A stretch of 6,287 bases of DNA from an uncultured Ruminococcus sp. GTDB taxonomy: Bacteria > Bacillota > Clostridia > Oscillospirales > Ruminococcaceae. The notes beneath the pieces were generated by a model. It had not been told where the DNA came from and ran no database searches. It saw nothing but the letters and a program-made list of their open reading frames with translations. A program made the translations under genes and the position numbers. The DNA is taken from contig CAMWRC010000081.1 in the NCBI GenBank assembly GCA_947176565.1, positions 1-6,287 on the forward strand, read 5' to 3'. Shown here piece after piece: positions 1 to 6,203 of this stretch; within the stretch, counting starts at the first letter, position 1; every line of letters begins with the position of its first letter.

Positions 1-2
1 CA

Positions 3-548
3 ACATTTCTGATTGCCGATGATACCATGATACCAACCGGCGGAAGCGAAACTGTTGCGCATCTTGATAAAAGTCATGTGACAGTTCATACATATCCGGA
101 ATATCACCCCGATACAAATATTGCTACTTTCCGAGTTGATATTGATGTCGCAACCTGCGGAAAGATTACACCACTCACTGCTTTGGATTTTCTTATTGGA
201 AGCTTCGACAGCGATATTATAACTATGGATTACCGTGTTCGAGGATTTACACGCAATCTCAGCGGAGAAAAAATTTTTATTGACCATGATATAAAATCAA
301 TTCAGGATTATATTGACTCTGCTACTCTTGATAAATATGATGCTCTTGATATAAATGTATATCAGGCAAATATATTTCATACCAAGATGCTTATTAAGGA
401 AATCGAACTTCAGAATTATCTTTTTAATACCGATGTTCATGAACTTTCACCGAGAAGCAGACTTGATATAAGCAGCGCACTAAGGCGTGAAATGATTGAA
501 ATTTTCAGCGGAAGGAATGTTTACGGTAATGGCTCTTTCTCAGATTAA
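3..548 (+). CDS. speD: S-adenosylmethionine decarboxylase proenzyme, E. coli-type, 5'-truncated by window edge
   Basis: Makes decarboxylated S-adenosylmethionine, the aminopropyl donor for spermidine synthase, in the cytosol. The reading frame is open to the left edge, so the ATG at 27 is an internal methionine and the true start lies upstream. The self-processing site is visible as [13 protein letters not shown]. Family knowledge says the chain is cut between Lys and Ser, and the Ser (codon 72-74) becomes the pyruvoyl cofactor. About 23 residues of the beta chain and the whole alpha chain (158 residues, versus roughly 153 in E. coli) are present. Other family blocks follow: VATCGKITP, whose Cys lies 28 residues after the Ser as in the E. 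coli enzyme, then [31 protein letters not shown] and a terminal GRN. It overlaps speA by 20 bases. Family assignment is firm. Only the N-terminal part and promoter are missing. Confidence 0.95.
   Translation, partial: TFLIADDTMIPTGGSETVAHLDKSHVTVHTYPEYHPDTNIATFRVDIDVATCGKITPLTALDFLIGSFDSDIITMDYRVRGFTRNLSGEKIFIDHDIKSIQDYIDSATLDKYDALDINVYQANIFHTKMLIKEIELQNYLFNTDVHELSPRSRLDISSALRREMIEIFSGRNVYGNGSFSD
510..516 (+). promoter_or_regulatory. Ribosome binding site of speA, inside the end of speD
   Basis: GGAAGGA lies within the last codons of speD and 12 bases before ATG 529. The spacing is longer than ideal, but ATG 517 directly adjoins it and could not be served by it. The placement suggests translational coupling of speA to speD. 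Confidence 0.5.
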
Positions 549-1974
549 TGCTCCGATTTATGAGGCTTTAAGAAAATTCAGGCGTATGCGTGTAGTACCT
601 TTTGATGTTCCGGGTCATAAAAGAGGACGCGGAAATATGGAGCTTACAGAATTTCTCGGCGAGGACTGCATGAATGTTGATGTTAATTCAATGAAACCGC
701 TGGACAACCTGTGTCACCCTGTTTCGGTAATCAAAGATGCTGAAATGCTGGCGGCGGAAGCATTCGGCGCAGAAAATGCATTCTTTATGGTTGGCGGTAC
801 AACCTCCGCTGTCCAGAGCATGATTATGTACGCCTGCAAAAGCGGAGACAGAATAATAATGCCCCGAAATGTACACAGAAGCGCAATAAATGCTCTTATT
901 CTTACCGGAGCTGTGCCGGTGTACGTCAATCCCGATGTCAATAATCAGCTTGGAATCGCCCTCGGTATGTCCGTGGAACAGGTAGAAAAGGCGATTCGTG
1001 AAAATCCTCAGGCTAAAGCCGTAATGGTGAATAATCCGACGTATTACGGCATATGCTCAGACCTGAAAAAGATTGTCGAGATTGCTCACGCTCATAATAT
1101 GCTTGTTCTTGTTGATGAAGCTCACGGAACACATTTTTATTTCGGTGAGGATTTCCCTGTAACTGCTATGGCGGCAGGAGCTGATATTTCCTCTGTAAGT
1201 ATGCACAAATCCGGCGGAAGTCTTACACAGAGTTCATTTCTGCTTATGGGAAAAAATATAAACAGCGATTATATGCGTCAGGTTGTGAATCTTACGCAGA
1301 CCACAAGTGCGTCATATCTTCTGCTGTCGAGTCTTGATATATCACGGAAAAGACTTGCTCTCAGCGGACGTGATATATTCGCCCATACTGTCGAAATGGC
1401 TGAATATGCGCGTTCTGAAATAAATTCAATCGGCGGTTATTATGCTTATTCAAAAGAATTAATCAACGGTGACAGTATCTATGATTTTGACGTATCAAAG
1501 CTTAGTATTTACACCCTGCCGATAGGTCTTGCCGGAATCGAAGTATACGACCTGCTTCGCGATGAATACGATATTCAGATTGAGTTCGGGGATTTGGGAA
1601 ATATACTCGCTTATCTCTCAGTCGGCGACAGAAAGCGTGATATTGAACGTCTTATCAGTGCAATGGCTGAAATAAAGCGGAGATTCGGAAAATCCGGTGC
1701 AGATATGCTTACACAGGAATATATTTCCCCGATAGTTGCAGAAGCTCCACGGCGTGCTTTTTATGCGGACAAGATTTCACTTCCGCTTGATGAATCAGTC
1801 GGCAGGGTATGCACTGAATTTGTTATGTGCTATCCGCCGGGGATTCCGATTCTTGCCCCCGGTGAACTCATTACGCAGGATATAATAAGCTATATCAGAT
1901 ACGCTAAGGAAAAGGGATGTCAGATGACCGGTACAGAGGATATAAATATAGAGCGGTTGAATGTTCTTGTATAA
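529..1974 (+). CDS. speA: Arginine decarboxylase, PLP fold type I (Orn/Lys/Arg decarboxylase family, Bacillus SpeA-like)
   Basis: Predicted to decarboxylate arginine to agmatine with pyridoxal phosphate. The 481-residue length fits the short Bacillus SpeA/YaaO type rather than the 700+ residue enterobacterial enzymes. Seen in order: [12 protein letters not shown] (residues 24-35), [10 protein letters not shown] near 87-96, NNPTYYG (168-174), LVDEAHG (194-200, with the PLP-nitrogen Asp196), and [13 protein letters not shown] (224-236) with Lys227 as the expected Schiff-base lysine. The C-terminal domain carries [12 protein letters not shown] (435-446). ATG 529 is chosen because [14 protein letters not shown] matches the usual family N-terminus. 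The in-frame ATG at 517 abuts the ribosome binding site, and TTG 496 would add an atypical extension. Sequence alone does not separate arginine from lysine or ornithine as substrate. An agmatinase gene in the same cluster favours arginine. Confidence 0.88.
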   Translation: MALSQINAPIYEALRKFRRMRVVPFDVPGHKRGRGNMELTEFLGEDCMNVDVNSMKPLDNLCHPVSVIKDAEMLAAEAFGAENAFFMVGGTTSAVQSMIMYACKSGDRIIMPRNVHRSAINALILTGAVPVYVNPDVNNQLGIALGMSVEQVEKAIRENPQAKAVMVNNPTYYGICSDLKKIVEIAHAHNMLVLVDEAHGTHFYFGEDFPVTAMAAGADISSVSMHKSGGSLTQSSFLLMGKNINSDYMRQVVNLTQTTSASYLLLSSLDISRKRLALSGRDIFAHTVEMAEYARSEINSIGGYYAYSKELINGDSIYDFDVSKLSIYTLPIGLAGIEVYDLLRDEYDIQIEFGDLGNILAYLSVGDRKRDIERLISAMAEIKRRFGKSGADMLTQEYISPIVAEAPRRAFYADKISLPLDESVGRVCTEFVMCYPPGIPILAPGELITQDIISYIRYAKEKGCQMTGTEDINIERLNVLV

Positions 1975-1992
1975 AATCAAAGGGGAATTTTT

Positions 1993-2424
1993 ATGAAAAA
2001 GGGTATGGGAAAAGTAATAATATTCGTTCTGCTTATTTTGTTTGATATTATTTCAATAGTAATTGCCTATGGAAGTTTTATTGAAATAAAGGGAATTATT
2101 TCATATCTGATATTTATATCGATTTTACTCAATATAGTGTTCATAAAAAATTGCGAAAAAAAGTCTAATAAGATAATTATGTGTATCCTGTTATTTGTCT
2201 ATGGACTTTCAGGGGGACTGTTTTGGATAAGTGAGAACAACTCAGGCAGAAATAAGATTGAACAGACTAATGTTGGAAAATATATTTACGTAACATATGA
2301 ACTTAATCCCGGAGCTATGGGACATTTTTCATATGAGGATAGAGTCTATTACAGTCTGATTGATACGGATTTGCTTACTGTGCGTATCTTGAAAAGCTCG
2401 GAGCATTACAGATACAGAGGTTGA
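1993..2424 (+). CDS. Hypothetical membrane protein with three predicted helices and an outside C-terminal domain
   Basis: I do not recognise the family. The 143-residue protein has three hydrophobic segments at about 7-28, 33-51 and 60-79. The lysine-rich loop IKNCEKKSNK between the second and third, and the basic N-terminus, fit an inside location by the positive-inside rule. That would place residues 80-143 outside the membrane. The outside part is polar and rich in aromatic residues (YIYVTYELNPGAMGHF, then RVYYSLIDTD) and looks beta-rich. The start is supported by AGGGGA 8 bases upstream of ATG 1993. It sits 18 bases after speA and 36 before speE, in the same direction, so it should be co-transcribed. 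It is visibly more AT-rich than the enzyme genes on either side, which may mark it as a later insertion. No transport motif is visible, so a polyamine role is only suggested by location. Confidence 0.75.
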   Translation: MKKGMGKVIIFVLLILFDIISIVIAYGSFIEIKGIISYLIFISILLNIVFIKNCEKKSNKIIMCILLFVYGLSGGLFWISENNSGRNKIEQTNVGKYIYVTYELNPGAMGHFSYEDRVYYSLIDTDLLTVRILKSSEHYRYRG

Positions 2425-2449
2425 CAAAGAGAATGAAAGATAATTAATT

Positions 2450-2454
2450 GGAGG
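2450..2454 (+). promoter_or_regulatory. Ribosome binding site of speE
   Basis: GGAGG lies 6 bases before ATG 2461, a near-ideal Firmicute arrangement that fixes the speE start. Confidence 0.75.
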
Positions 2455-2460
2455 ATTTTT

Positions 2461-3312
2461 ATGGAATTATGGTTTACTGAACGTCATACACCTAATGTAA
2501 AGTTCTCGATAAAGGTTGACCGTCAGCTTTATACTGGACAAAGCGAGTTTCAGCGTATTGATGTTTTTGACTCTAAGGAGTTCGGAAGATTTCTCACTCT
2601 TGACGGATATATGATGCTTACTGAAAAGGACGAATTTATTTATCATGAGATGATTACTCATGTACCTATGGCTGTTCACCCGAATCCTAAAAATATTCTC
2701 GTGATAGGAGCAGGTGACGGCGGTGTTATCCGTGAACTTACAAATTATCCTGATGTCGAAAGCATTGACCTCGTGGAAATTGATGAGCTTGTAGTCGAGG
2801 TAAGCAGGAAGTTTCTTCCGTCAACTGCCTGCCGTCTTGATGATGAACGTGTGCATATATATTATGAAGACGGCGTGAAATTCATACGCCGTTGCGAAAA
2901 TAAATACGATGTTATTATTGTGGATTCAACAGATCCTTTCGGGCCCGGAGAGGGTCTGTTTACAAAAGAATTTTACGGAAGCTGCAACAAGGCTCTGCGT
3001 GAGGACGGAATCATGGTGAATCAGCATGAAAGCCCATTCTATGATGAAGATGCAGCGGCTATGCAGCGTTCACATAAGCGCATTGTGGATAGTTTTCCGA
3101 TAAGCCGTGTATATCAGGCTCATATTCCGACATATCCATCAGGACACTGGCTTTTCGGATTTGCGTCAAAAAAATATCACCCTGTACACGACTTAAACTC
3201 TGTAAGGTGGAATATGCGCGGACTTAAAACAAGATATTATAATACAAAACTCCATTGCGGTGCTTTTGCACTTCCAAACTATGTTGAGGAGATGTTAAGA
3301 GATGTTGAATAA
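2461..3312 (+). CDS. speE: Spermidine synthase (polyamine aminopropyltransferase)
   Basis: Transfers the aminopropyl group from decarboxylated AdoMet to putrescine, giving spermidine and methylthioadenosine, in the cytosol. The 283-residue length is normal for the bacterial family (B. subtilis about 276). An N-terminal beta domain (LWFTERHTPNVKFSIKV) precedes a Rossmann-like methyltransferase fold. Visible motifs are DGYMMLTEKDEFIYHEM (48-64), the nucleotide-binding VIGAGDGGVIRE (81-92), LVEID (104-108), YYEDGVKFI (134-142), and IIVDSTDPFGPGEGLFT (152-168), in which Asp155 is the expected catalytic base and Asp158 helps bind the amine. IPTYPSGHW (222-230) is the usual late block. Its substrates are the products of speD and of speA plus speB in this cluster. 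The stop overlaps speB by 11 bases. Strict putrescine specificity is inferred from context. Related synthases can use other diamines. Confidence 0.95.
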   Translation: MELWFTERHTPNVKFSIKVDRQLYTGQSEFQRIDVFDSKEFGRFLTLDGYMMLTEKDEFIYHEMITHVPMAVHPNPKNILVIGAGDGGVIRELTNYPDVESIDLVEIDELVVEVSRKFLPSTACRLDDERVHIYYEDGVKFIRRCENKYDVIIVDSTDPFGPGEGLFTKEFYGSCNKALREDGIMVNQHESPFYDEDAAAMQRSHKRIVDSFPISRVYQAHIPTYPSGHWLFGFASKKYHPVHDLNSVRWNMRGLKTRYYNTKLHCGAFALPNYVEEMLRDVE

Positions 3313-4153
3313 AAATATTCAGACTTTTATTGCCTGTGATTCGGAATACAACGACGCGAAAATTGTACTTTTCGGAGCAGGATTTGACAGTACCACAAGT
3401 TTCCGTCCCGGAACAAGATTTGCCCCGTCTGCAATCCGTTCCGAAAGCTTCGGAATTGAGACCTACAGTCCGTATCAGGACAAGGATATGACGGATTACA
3501 GATATTTTGACAGCGGAGACCTTGAACTTCCTTTCGGAAGCGTCAGACGTGCTTTAGCAGATATTGCAATGCGTTCCGATGTAATCCTGAAAGACGGAAA
3601 AATGCCGTTTATGATAGGCGGTGAACATCTTGTGACTCTTGGTTCTGTCATGGCGGTAAGCGATAAGTATGAGGATTTGCATATAATTCATTTTGATGCT
3701 CATGCTGATTTGCGTGATGATTATCTCGGTCAGTCGTTGTCTCATGCGTGTGTAATCAGAAGATGCCATGAATTTGTCGGCGACGGTCATATTTTCCAGT
3801 TCGGTATTAGAAGCGGCGACAGAGAAGAATTTATATTTGCCAAAGAACATACTTTTATGAATAAATTTAATTTTGACGGACTTGCTGAGACTGTCGAAAA
3901 GCTCAGGGGAAAGAATGTATATTTCACACTTGATTTGGACGTTCTTGACCCATCTGTATTCTGCGGTACAGGTACTCCCGAAGCTGAGGGGGTAAGCTTC
4001 AAGGAACTCCGTGAGGCTGTTACGCTTGTTTGCAGTGAATTGAATATAGTCGGCTGTGATGTTAATGAATTAAGTCCGCATTACGACCAGTCAGGAGCTT
4101 CAACCGCTGTTGCCTGCAAGATTATCAGAGAAATGCTTTTGGCTTTATCATAA
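3302..4153 (+). CDS. speB: Agmatinase (ureohydrolase family, binuclear manganese)
   Basis: Hydrolyses agmatine to putrescine and urea, linking the arginine decarboxylase to spermidine synthase. The 283 residues match the usual size of Bacillus-type agmatinases. The metal-binding motifs of the arginase/agmatinase family are all intact: GGEH (106-109, ligand His109), DAHADLR (132-138, ligands Asp132, His134, Asp136) and DLDVLDPS (211-218, ligands Asp211, Asp213). SHACVIRR (147-154) and DVNELSP (253-259, with Glu256) are also conserved. ATG 3302 lies inside the end of speE, with GAGGAG 10 bases upstream, so translation is probably coupled to speE. Arginase or formiminoglutamase would be the alternatives. 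The pairing with a decarboxylase and speE makes agmatinase much more likely. Confidence 0.93.
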   Translation: MLNKNIQTFIACDSEYNDAKIVLFGAGFDSTTSFRPGTRFAPSAIRSESFGIETYSPYQDKDMTDYRYFDSGDLELPFGSVRRALADIAMRSDVILKDGKMPFMIGGEHLVTLGSVMAVSDKYEDLHIIHFDAHADLRDDYLGQSLSHACVIRRCHEFVGDGHIFQFGIRSGDREEFIFAKEHTFMNKFNFDGLAETVEKLRGKNVYFTLDLDVLDPSVFCGTGTPEAEGVSFKELREAVTLVCSELNIVGCDVNELSPHYDQSGASTAVACKIIREMLLALS

Positions 4154-4165
4154 GGAGATTTTAAA

Positions 4166-4897
4166 ATGGAATTTTATAAAGACGGCGAAACAAAACCATG
4201 TATAAGACTTGAACTCACTAACAGGAACCCCACGATTTTTGAAAGCAAAGCCGGCGGAATGGGATATATTCCGCATGACGGCGATTTTCCTGTTGACAAG
4301 AACGGCAGTCAGCTCAGACTTCTTGCACAGATAGAGTGCGAGAAAATTCATCTTGATGATTTTCCGGAAAAGGGTTTGCTTCAATTCTGGGTACTCAATG
4401 ATGATGTATCCGGAATGGACTGGGATAATCAGACAAATCAGGACGGTTTCAGGGTGATTTATTATCCCGAAGTTGACAAGACTGTTACAGAGGAAGAAAT
4501 TCAAAGTAAATTTATTAAGAATGAATATGATGATGAGAATATGATGCCCGTTTACGGCGAATTCGGATTGGAATTTTCTGAAAGTATAAGCAGATATTAT
4601 GATTTTGCTGATGAAAAATATGACGATTTAGATGAAACTCCGGACGATGCGTGCGGAAGTATAATCGGCGGAATACCGTACTTTACCCAGACCGACCCCC
4701 GCGAATACAAAGACGGGCTTGAAAAATATGACTATCTGCTTTTTCAGCTTGATTTATGTGTTATACAGAATGAGGACGGAACTCATTATGATGCTGTTCT
4801 GTGGGGCGATTCAGGAGTAGGCAATTTCTTTATCAATACTGAAAAGCTTAAAAATCTTGATTTCAGTGATGTTCTCTATAACTGGGACTGCCTTTAA
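4166..4897 (+). CDS. DUF1963 / YwqG-family protein of unknown function
   Basis: A 243-residue cytosolic protein with no signal peptide or membrane segment. It shows the block pattern I associate with the DUF1963 (YwqG) family: SKAGGMGYIP (27-36), FPVD (41-44), LRLLAQIE (50-57), GLLQFWVLNDD (70-80), GGIPYFTQTDPRE (168-180), LLFQLD (191-196), WGDSGVGNFFI (213-223) and LDFSDVLYNWDC (231-242). The middle part, about 120-161, is strongly acidic (EYDDEN, DEKYDDLDETPDD). Biochemical function of this family is not established, to my knowledge. The start has a clear AAGGAG 8 bases upstream and lies 12 bases after the speB stop, so it is in the same transcript. Members often occur as scattered accessory genes, so the position beside speB may be incidental. 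Family call is fairly sure, function unknown. Confidence 0.85.
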   Translation: MEFYKDGETKPCIRLELTNRNPTIFESKAGGMGYIPHDGDFPVDKNGSQLRLLAQIECEKIHLDDFPEKGLLQFWVLNDDVSGMDWDNQTNQDGFRVIYYPEVDKTVTEEEIQSKFIKNEYDDENMMPVYGEFGLEFSESISRYYDFADEKYDDLDETPDDACGSIIGGIPYFTQTDPREYKDGLEKYDYLLFQLDLCVIQNEDGTHYDAVLWGDSGVGNFFINTEKLKNLDFSDVLYNWDCL

Positions 4898-4907
4898 TTA
4901 ATTTGAC

Positions 4908-4914
4908 AAGGGAG
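4908..4914 (+). promoter_or_regulatory. Ribosome binding site that selects ATG 4922
   Basis: AAGGGAG lies 7 bases before ATG 4922 and only 1 base before the alternative TTG 4916, so it decides the start in favour of the ATG. Confidence 0.65.
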
Positions 4915-4921
4915 TTTGAAA

Positions 4922-5422
4922 ATGTATAAAAATAAAGTTACAGTTCGCAGTACAAAACAGCTTAATCCTAAGTTTATCCCTGTTTTTTTCATAATATTTG
5001 CCATTATCTTTATGTCTGTCGGAATTACCACGCTTTTTTATCCTAAGATAAAAGAAAAAAAATGCTCGGAAACTGTAACAGCAGAGGTTATTGATAATTC
5101 CGCGGAATCTTTTACTTCCGGCAGAAGTGGAAGACATCATCGCCATACTTCAACGGTTTACAGGCCTACTTTCAGTTTCACGTATGAGGGAAATGAATAT
5201 ATCGTTGAAAGTAAAACTGCTTCCAATCCGCCTGCTTTTCACAAAGGTGAGATAGTTGAACTTAGAATAAATCCCGATAATCCGACTGACTTTTATGCTC
5301 CGTCTGATAAAACTACTAAATTAATAGGTATAATTTTTGCTGGAATCGGGGCGGTTTTCCTGATTATCGGAATCGCAATGAATGTTGTTTTCAGGGGAAA
5401 TGAAAGAGGAAATGAAAAATGA
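4922..5422 (+). CDS. DUF3592-type membrane protein
   Basis: The 166-residue protein has a basic N-terminus, one helix at about 17-39, a polar domain of roughly 90 residues expected outside the membrane, a second helix at about 133-157, and a charged tail. This two-helix layout, with a beta-rich centre holding VTAEVIDNS (52-60), FSFTYEGNEY (84-93) and ELRINPDNPTDFY (113-125), matches DUF3592, a family without an assigned function. A loop rich in Ser, Gly, Arg and His (SGRSGRHHRHTS, 66-77) interrupts the first beta stretch. ATG 4922 is preferred to the in-frame TTG at 4916, because AAGGGAG ends 7 bases before the ATG but only 1 base before the TTG. The gene follows the DUF1963 gene by 24 bases and its TGA overlaps the ATG of the next gene. 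Homologous in outline to the product of 5766-6188. Confidence 0.82.
   Translation: MYKNKVTVRSTKQLNPKFIPVFFIIFAIIFMSVGITTLFYPKIKEKKCSETVTAEVIDNSAESFTSGRSGRHHRHTSTVYRPTFSFTYEGNEYIVESKTASNPPAFHKGEIVELRINPDNPTDFYAPSDKTTKLIGIIFAGIGAVFLIIGIAMNVVFRGNERGNEK
5405..5410 (+). promoter_or_regulatory. Ribosome binding site for the gene at 5419, inside the preceding gene
   Basis: AGAGGA lies 8 bases before ATG 5419 and within the last codons of the upstream gene. Together with the ATGA stop-start overlap this indicates translational coupling. Confidence 0.55.
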
Positions 5423-5736
5423 AAATTTTGTACTGTCAGGAAGAAGAAATAACTCTTAATACAAAAATGTGTAAAGCTGCTATAGAAAAAAACGGGAAAT
5501 CTTTTATGATTACCAACAATAAAAATAAAATAAAAATAGTGCTTGATAATATTCAGTACATTGATTTATTTCAGCAAAATGGAATCGGTTCTATGATAAA
5601 GCTTGTTAACGGTTCTGAGACCGAAACATATTTTTTGACTGTACCAAGATTATTTATTGATATTGGCGGTGGATTTGCCATAATCAATGCAATGGCTGTG
5701 AAAAAACTGTACAATCAGTTGACAGCGGATTTATAG
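5419..5736 (+). CDS. Small soluble protein of unknown function, translationally coupled to DUF3592 gene
   Basis: A 105-residue protein with no signal peptide; I do not recognise the family with confidence. It alternates short beta-like stretches (KSFMITNNKNKIKIVL, then NIQYIDLF, MIKLVNG and TYFLTVP) and ends in a likely helix (INAMAVKKLYNQLTADL, 89-105). This order, several strands then a C-terminal helix, resembles small PH-like or GRAM-like domains that sit at membranes, but that is inference from pattern only. Its ATG overlaps the TGA of the preceding gene as ATGA, with AGAGGA 8 bases upstream, which strongly implies coupled translation. It is flanked on both sides by DUF3592-type membrane proteins, so it may act with them at the cytoplasmic face. 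It is notably AT-rich with many AAA and AAT codons. Confidence 0.7.
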   Translation: MKILYCQEEEITLNTKMCKAAIEKNGKSFMITNNKNKIKIVLDNIQYIDLFQQNGIGSMIKLVNGSETETYFLTVPRLFIDIGGGFAIINAMAVKKLYNQLTADL

Positions 5737-5753
5737 TAAAAGTAGAGGATTGA

Positions 5754-5760
5754 AAGGAGA
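5754..5760 (+). promoter_or_regulatory. Ribosome binding site supporting a TTG start
   Basis: AAGGAGA lies 5 bases before TTG 5766. An in-frame TGA at 5751-5753 leaves no room for an upstream ATG, so this site decides the start of the following gene. Confidence 0.7.
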
Positions 5761-5765
5761 AAATT

Positions 5766-6188
5766 TTGAATTCTGCAAAGTTAAATACAGTAATTTTAGT
5801 CTCAGTAATTCTTCTGATTACAGGTTTGTTTTCTATATTTACGGAATTACGCAGGGAAAAAGTATGCACAGATTTAGCTGTAGCTACCATTGTGCGTATT
5901 GACAGGAAATCTTCAAGAACTGATACAAAATACAGACTTGTTATTAAATATACTTACAATGACAAGGAATACAGCAAAAAAGGAAAATATATTACGCAGA
6001 AACCTCCTTATAAGGCGAATGATATAATTCCGATAAAGGTTAATCCAAAAAATCCGTCTGAATATTATACTGATTATGAGATAACTTTGTTAAGGAATCT
6101 GATTTTTTCAGCTGTTGGAATTGTCGGAACTATATCGGCGGTTATAGCAAAAATCATTGAAAATAAAAAACGACACGATTATTATTAA
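5766..6188 (+). CDS. DUF3592-like membrane protein, short paralogue, TTG start
   Basis: A 140-residue protein with a helix at about 8-27, a polar middle, a second helix at about 110-130 and a basic tail (KIIENKKRHDYY). The middle holds TIVRIDRKS (41-49), IKYTYNDKEYSKKGKY (60-75) and IKVNPKNPSEYYTD (90-103). These parallel the blocks TAEVIDN, FTYEGNEY and RINPDNPTDFYAP of the product of 4922-5422, in the same order. It is therefore probably a distant paralogue of DUF3592 type, lacking the His/Gly-rich loop. Translation must begin at TTG 5766: an in-frame stop lies at 5751, there is no other Met codon in the frame, and a strong AAGGAGA precedes the TTG. Gaps are 29 bases to the gene before and 15 to the dehydrogenase gene after, so co-transcription is likely. 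Function unknown. Confidence 0.75.
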   Translation: MNSAKLNTVILVSVILLITGLFSIFTELRREKVCTDLAVATIVRIDRKSSRTDTKYRLVIKYTYNDKEYSKKGKYITQKPPYKANDIIPIKVNPKNPSEYYTDYEITLLRNLIFSAVGIVGTISAVIAKIIENKKRHDYY

Positions 6189-6203
6189 AAGGAGTTTGTT
6201 AAA

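Noticed and set aside
27..29. ATG 27 as the start of speD
   Set aside because: The frame is open upstream to base 3, and the essential beta chain of an E. coli-type enzyme must lie before the processing site. This is an edge truncation, not a short or broken gene.
529..1974. Ornithine or lysine decarboxylase instead of arginine decarboxylase
   Set aside because: The family motifs alone do not exclude it, but agmatinase in the same operon would have no purpose without an agmatine source.
2421..2449. TTGACA at 2421 as the -35 box of a separate speE promoter
   Set aside because: At 17 bases downstream the hexamer is TTAATT, a poor -10 match, and the transcript would begin at or after the speE ribosome binding site. 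TTGACA also occurs repeatedly here simply through Val-Asp and similar codons.
2401..2460. A frameshift truncating the membrane protein at 1993-2424
   Set aside because: After the TGA at 2422-2424 all continuations meet stops within a few codons and a speE ribosome binding site follows, so nothing indicates a lost C-terminal part.
3554..3850. Antisense open frames opposite speB and other enzyme genes
   Set aside because: They have no ribosome binding sites or recognisable domains, lie entirely opposite conserved coding sequence, and are explained by codon pattern.
5719..5747. TTGACA at 5719 as a promoter for the 5766 gene
   Set aside because: It lies in the last codons of the 5419 gene, and the sequence 16 to 18 bases downstream has no -10-like hexamer.
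1975..6203. Intrinsic terminators or small RNAs in the intergenic gaps
   Set aside because: Gaps are 12 to 36 bases, filled mainly by ribosome binding sites, and show no GC-rich hairpin followed by a T run.
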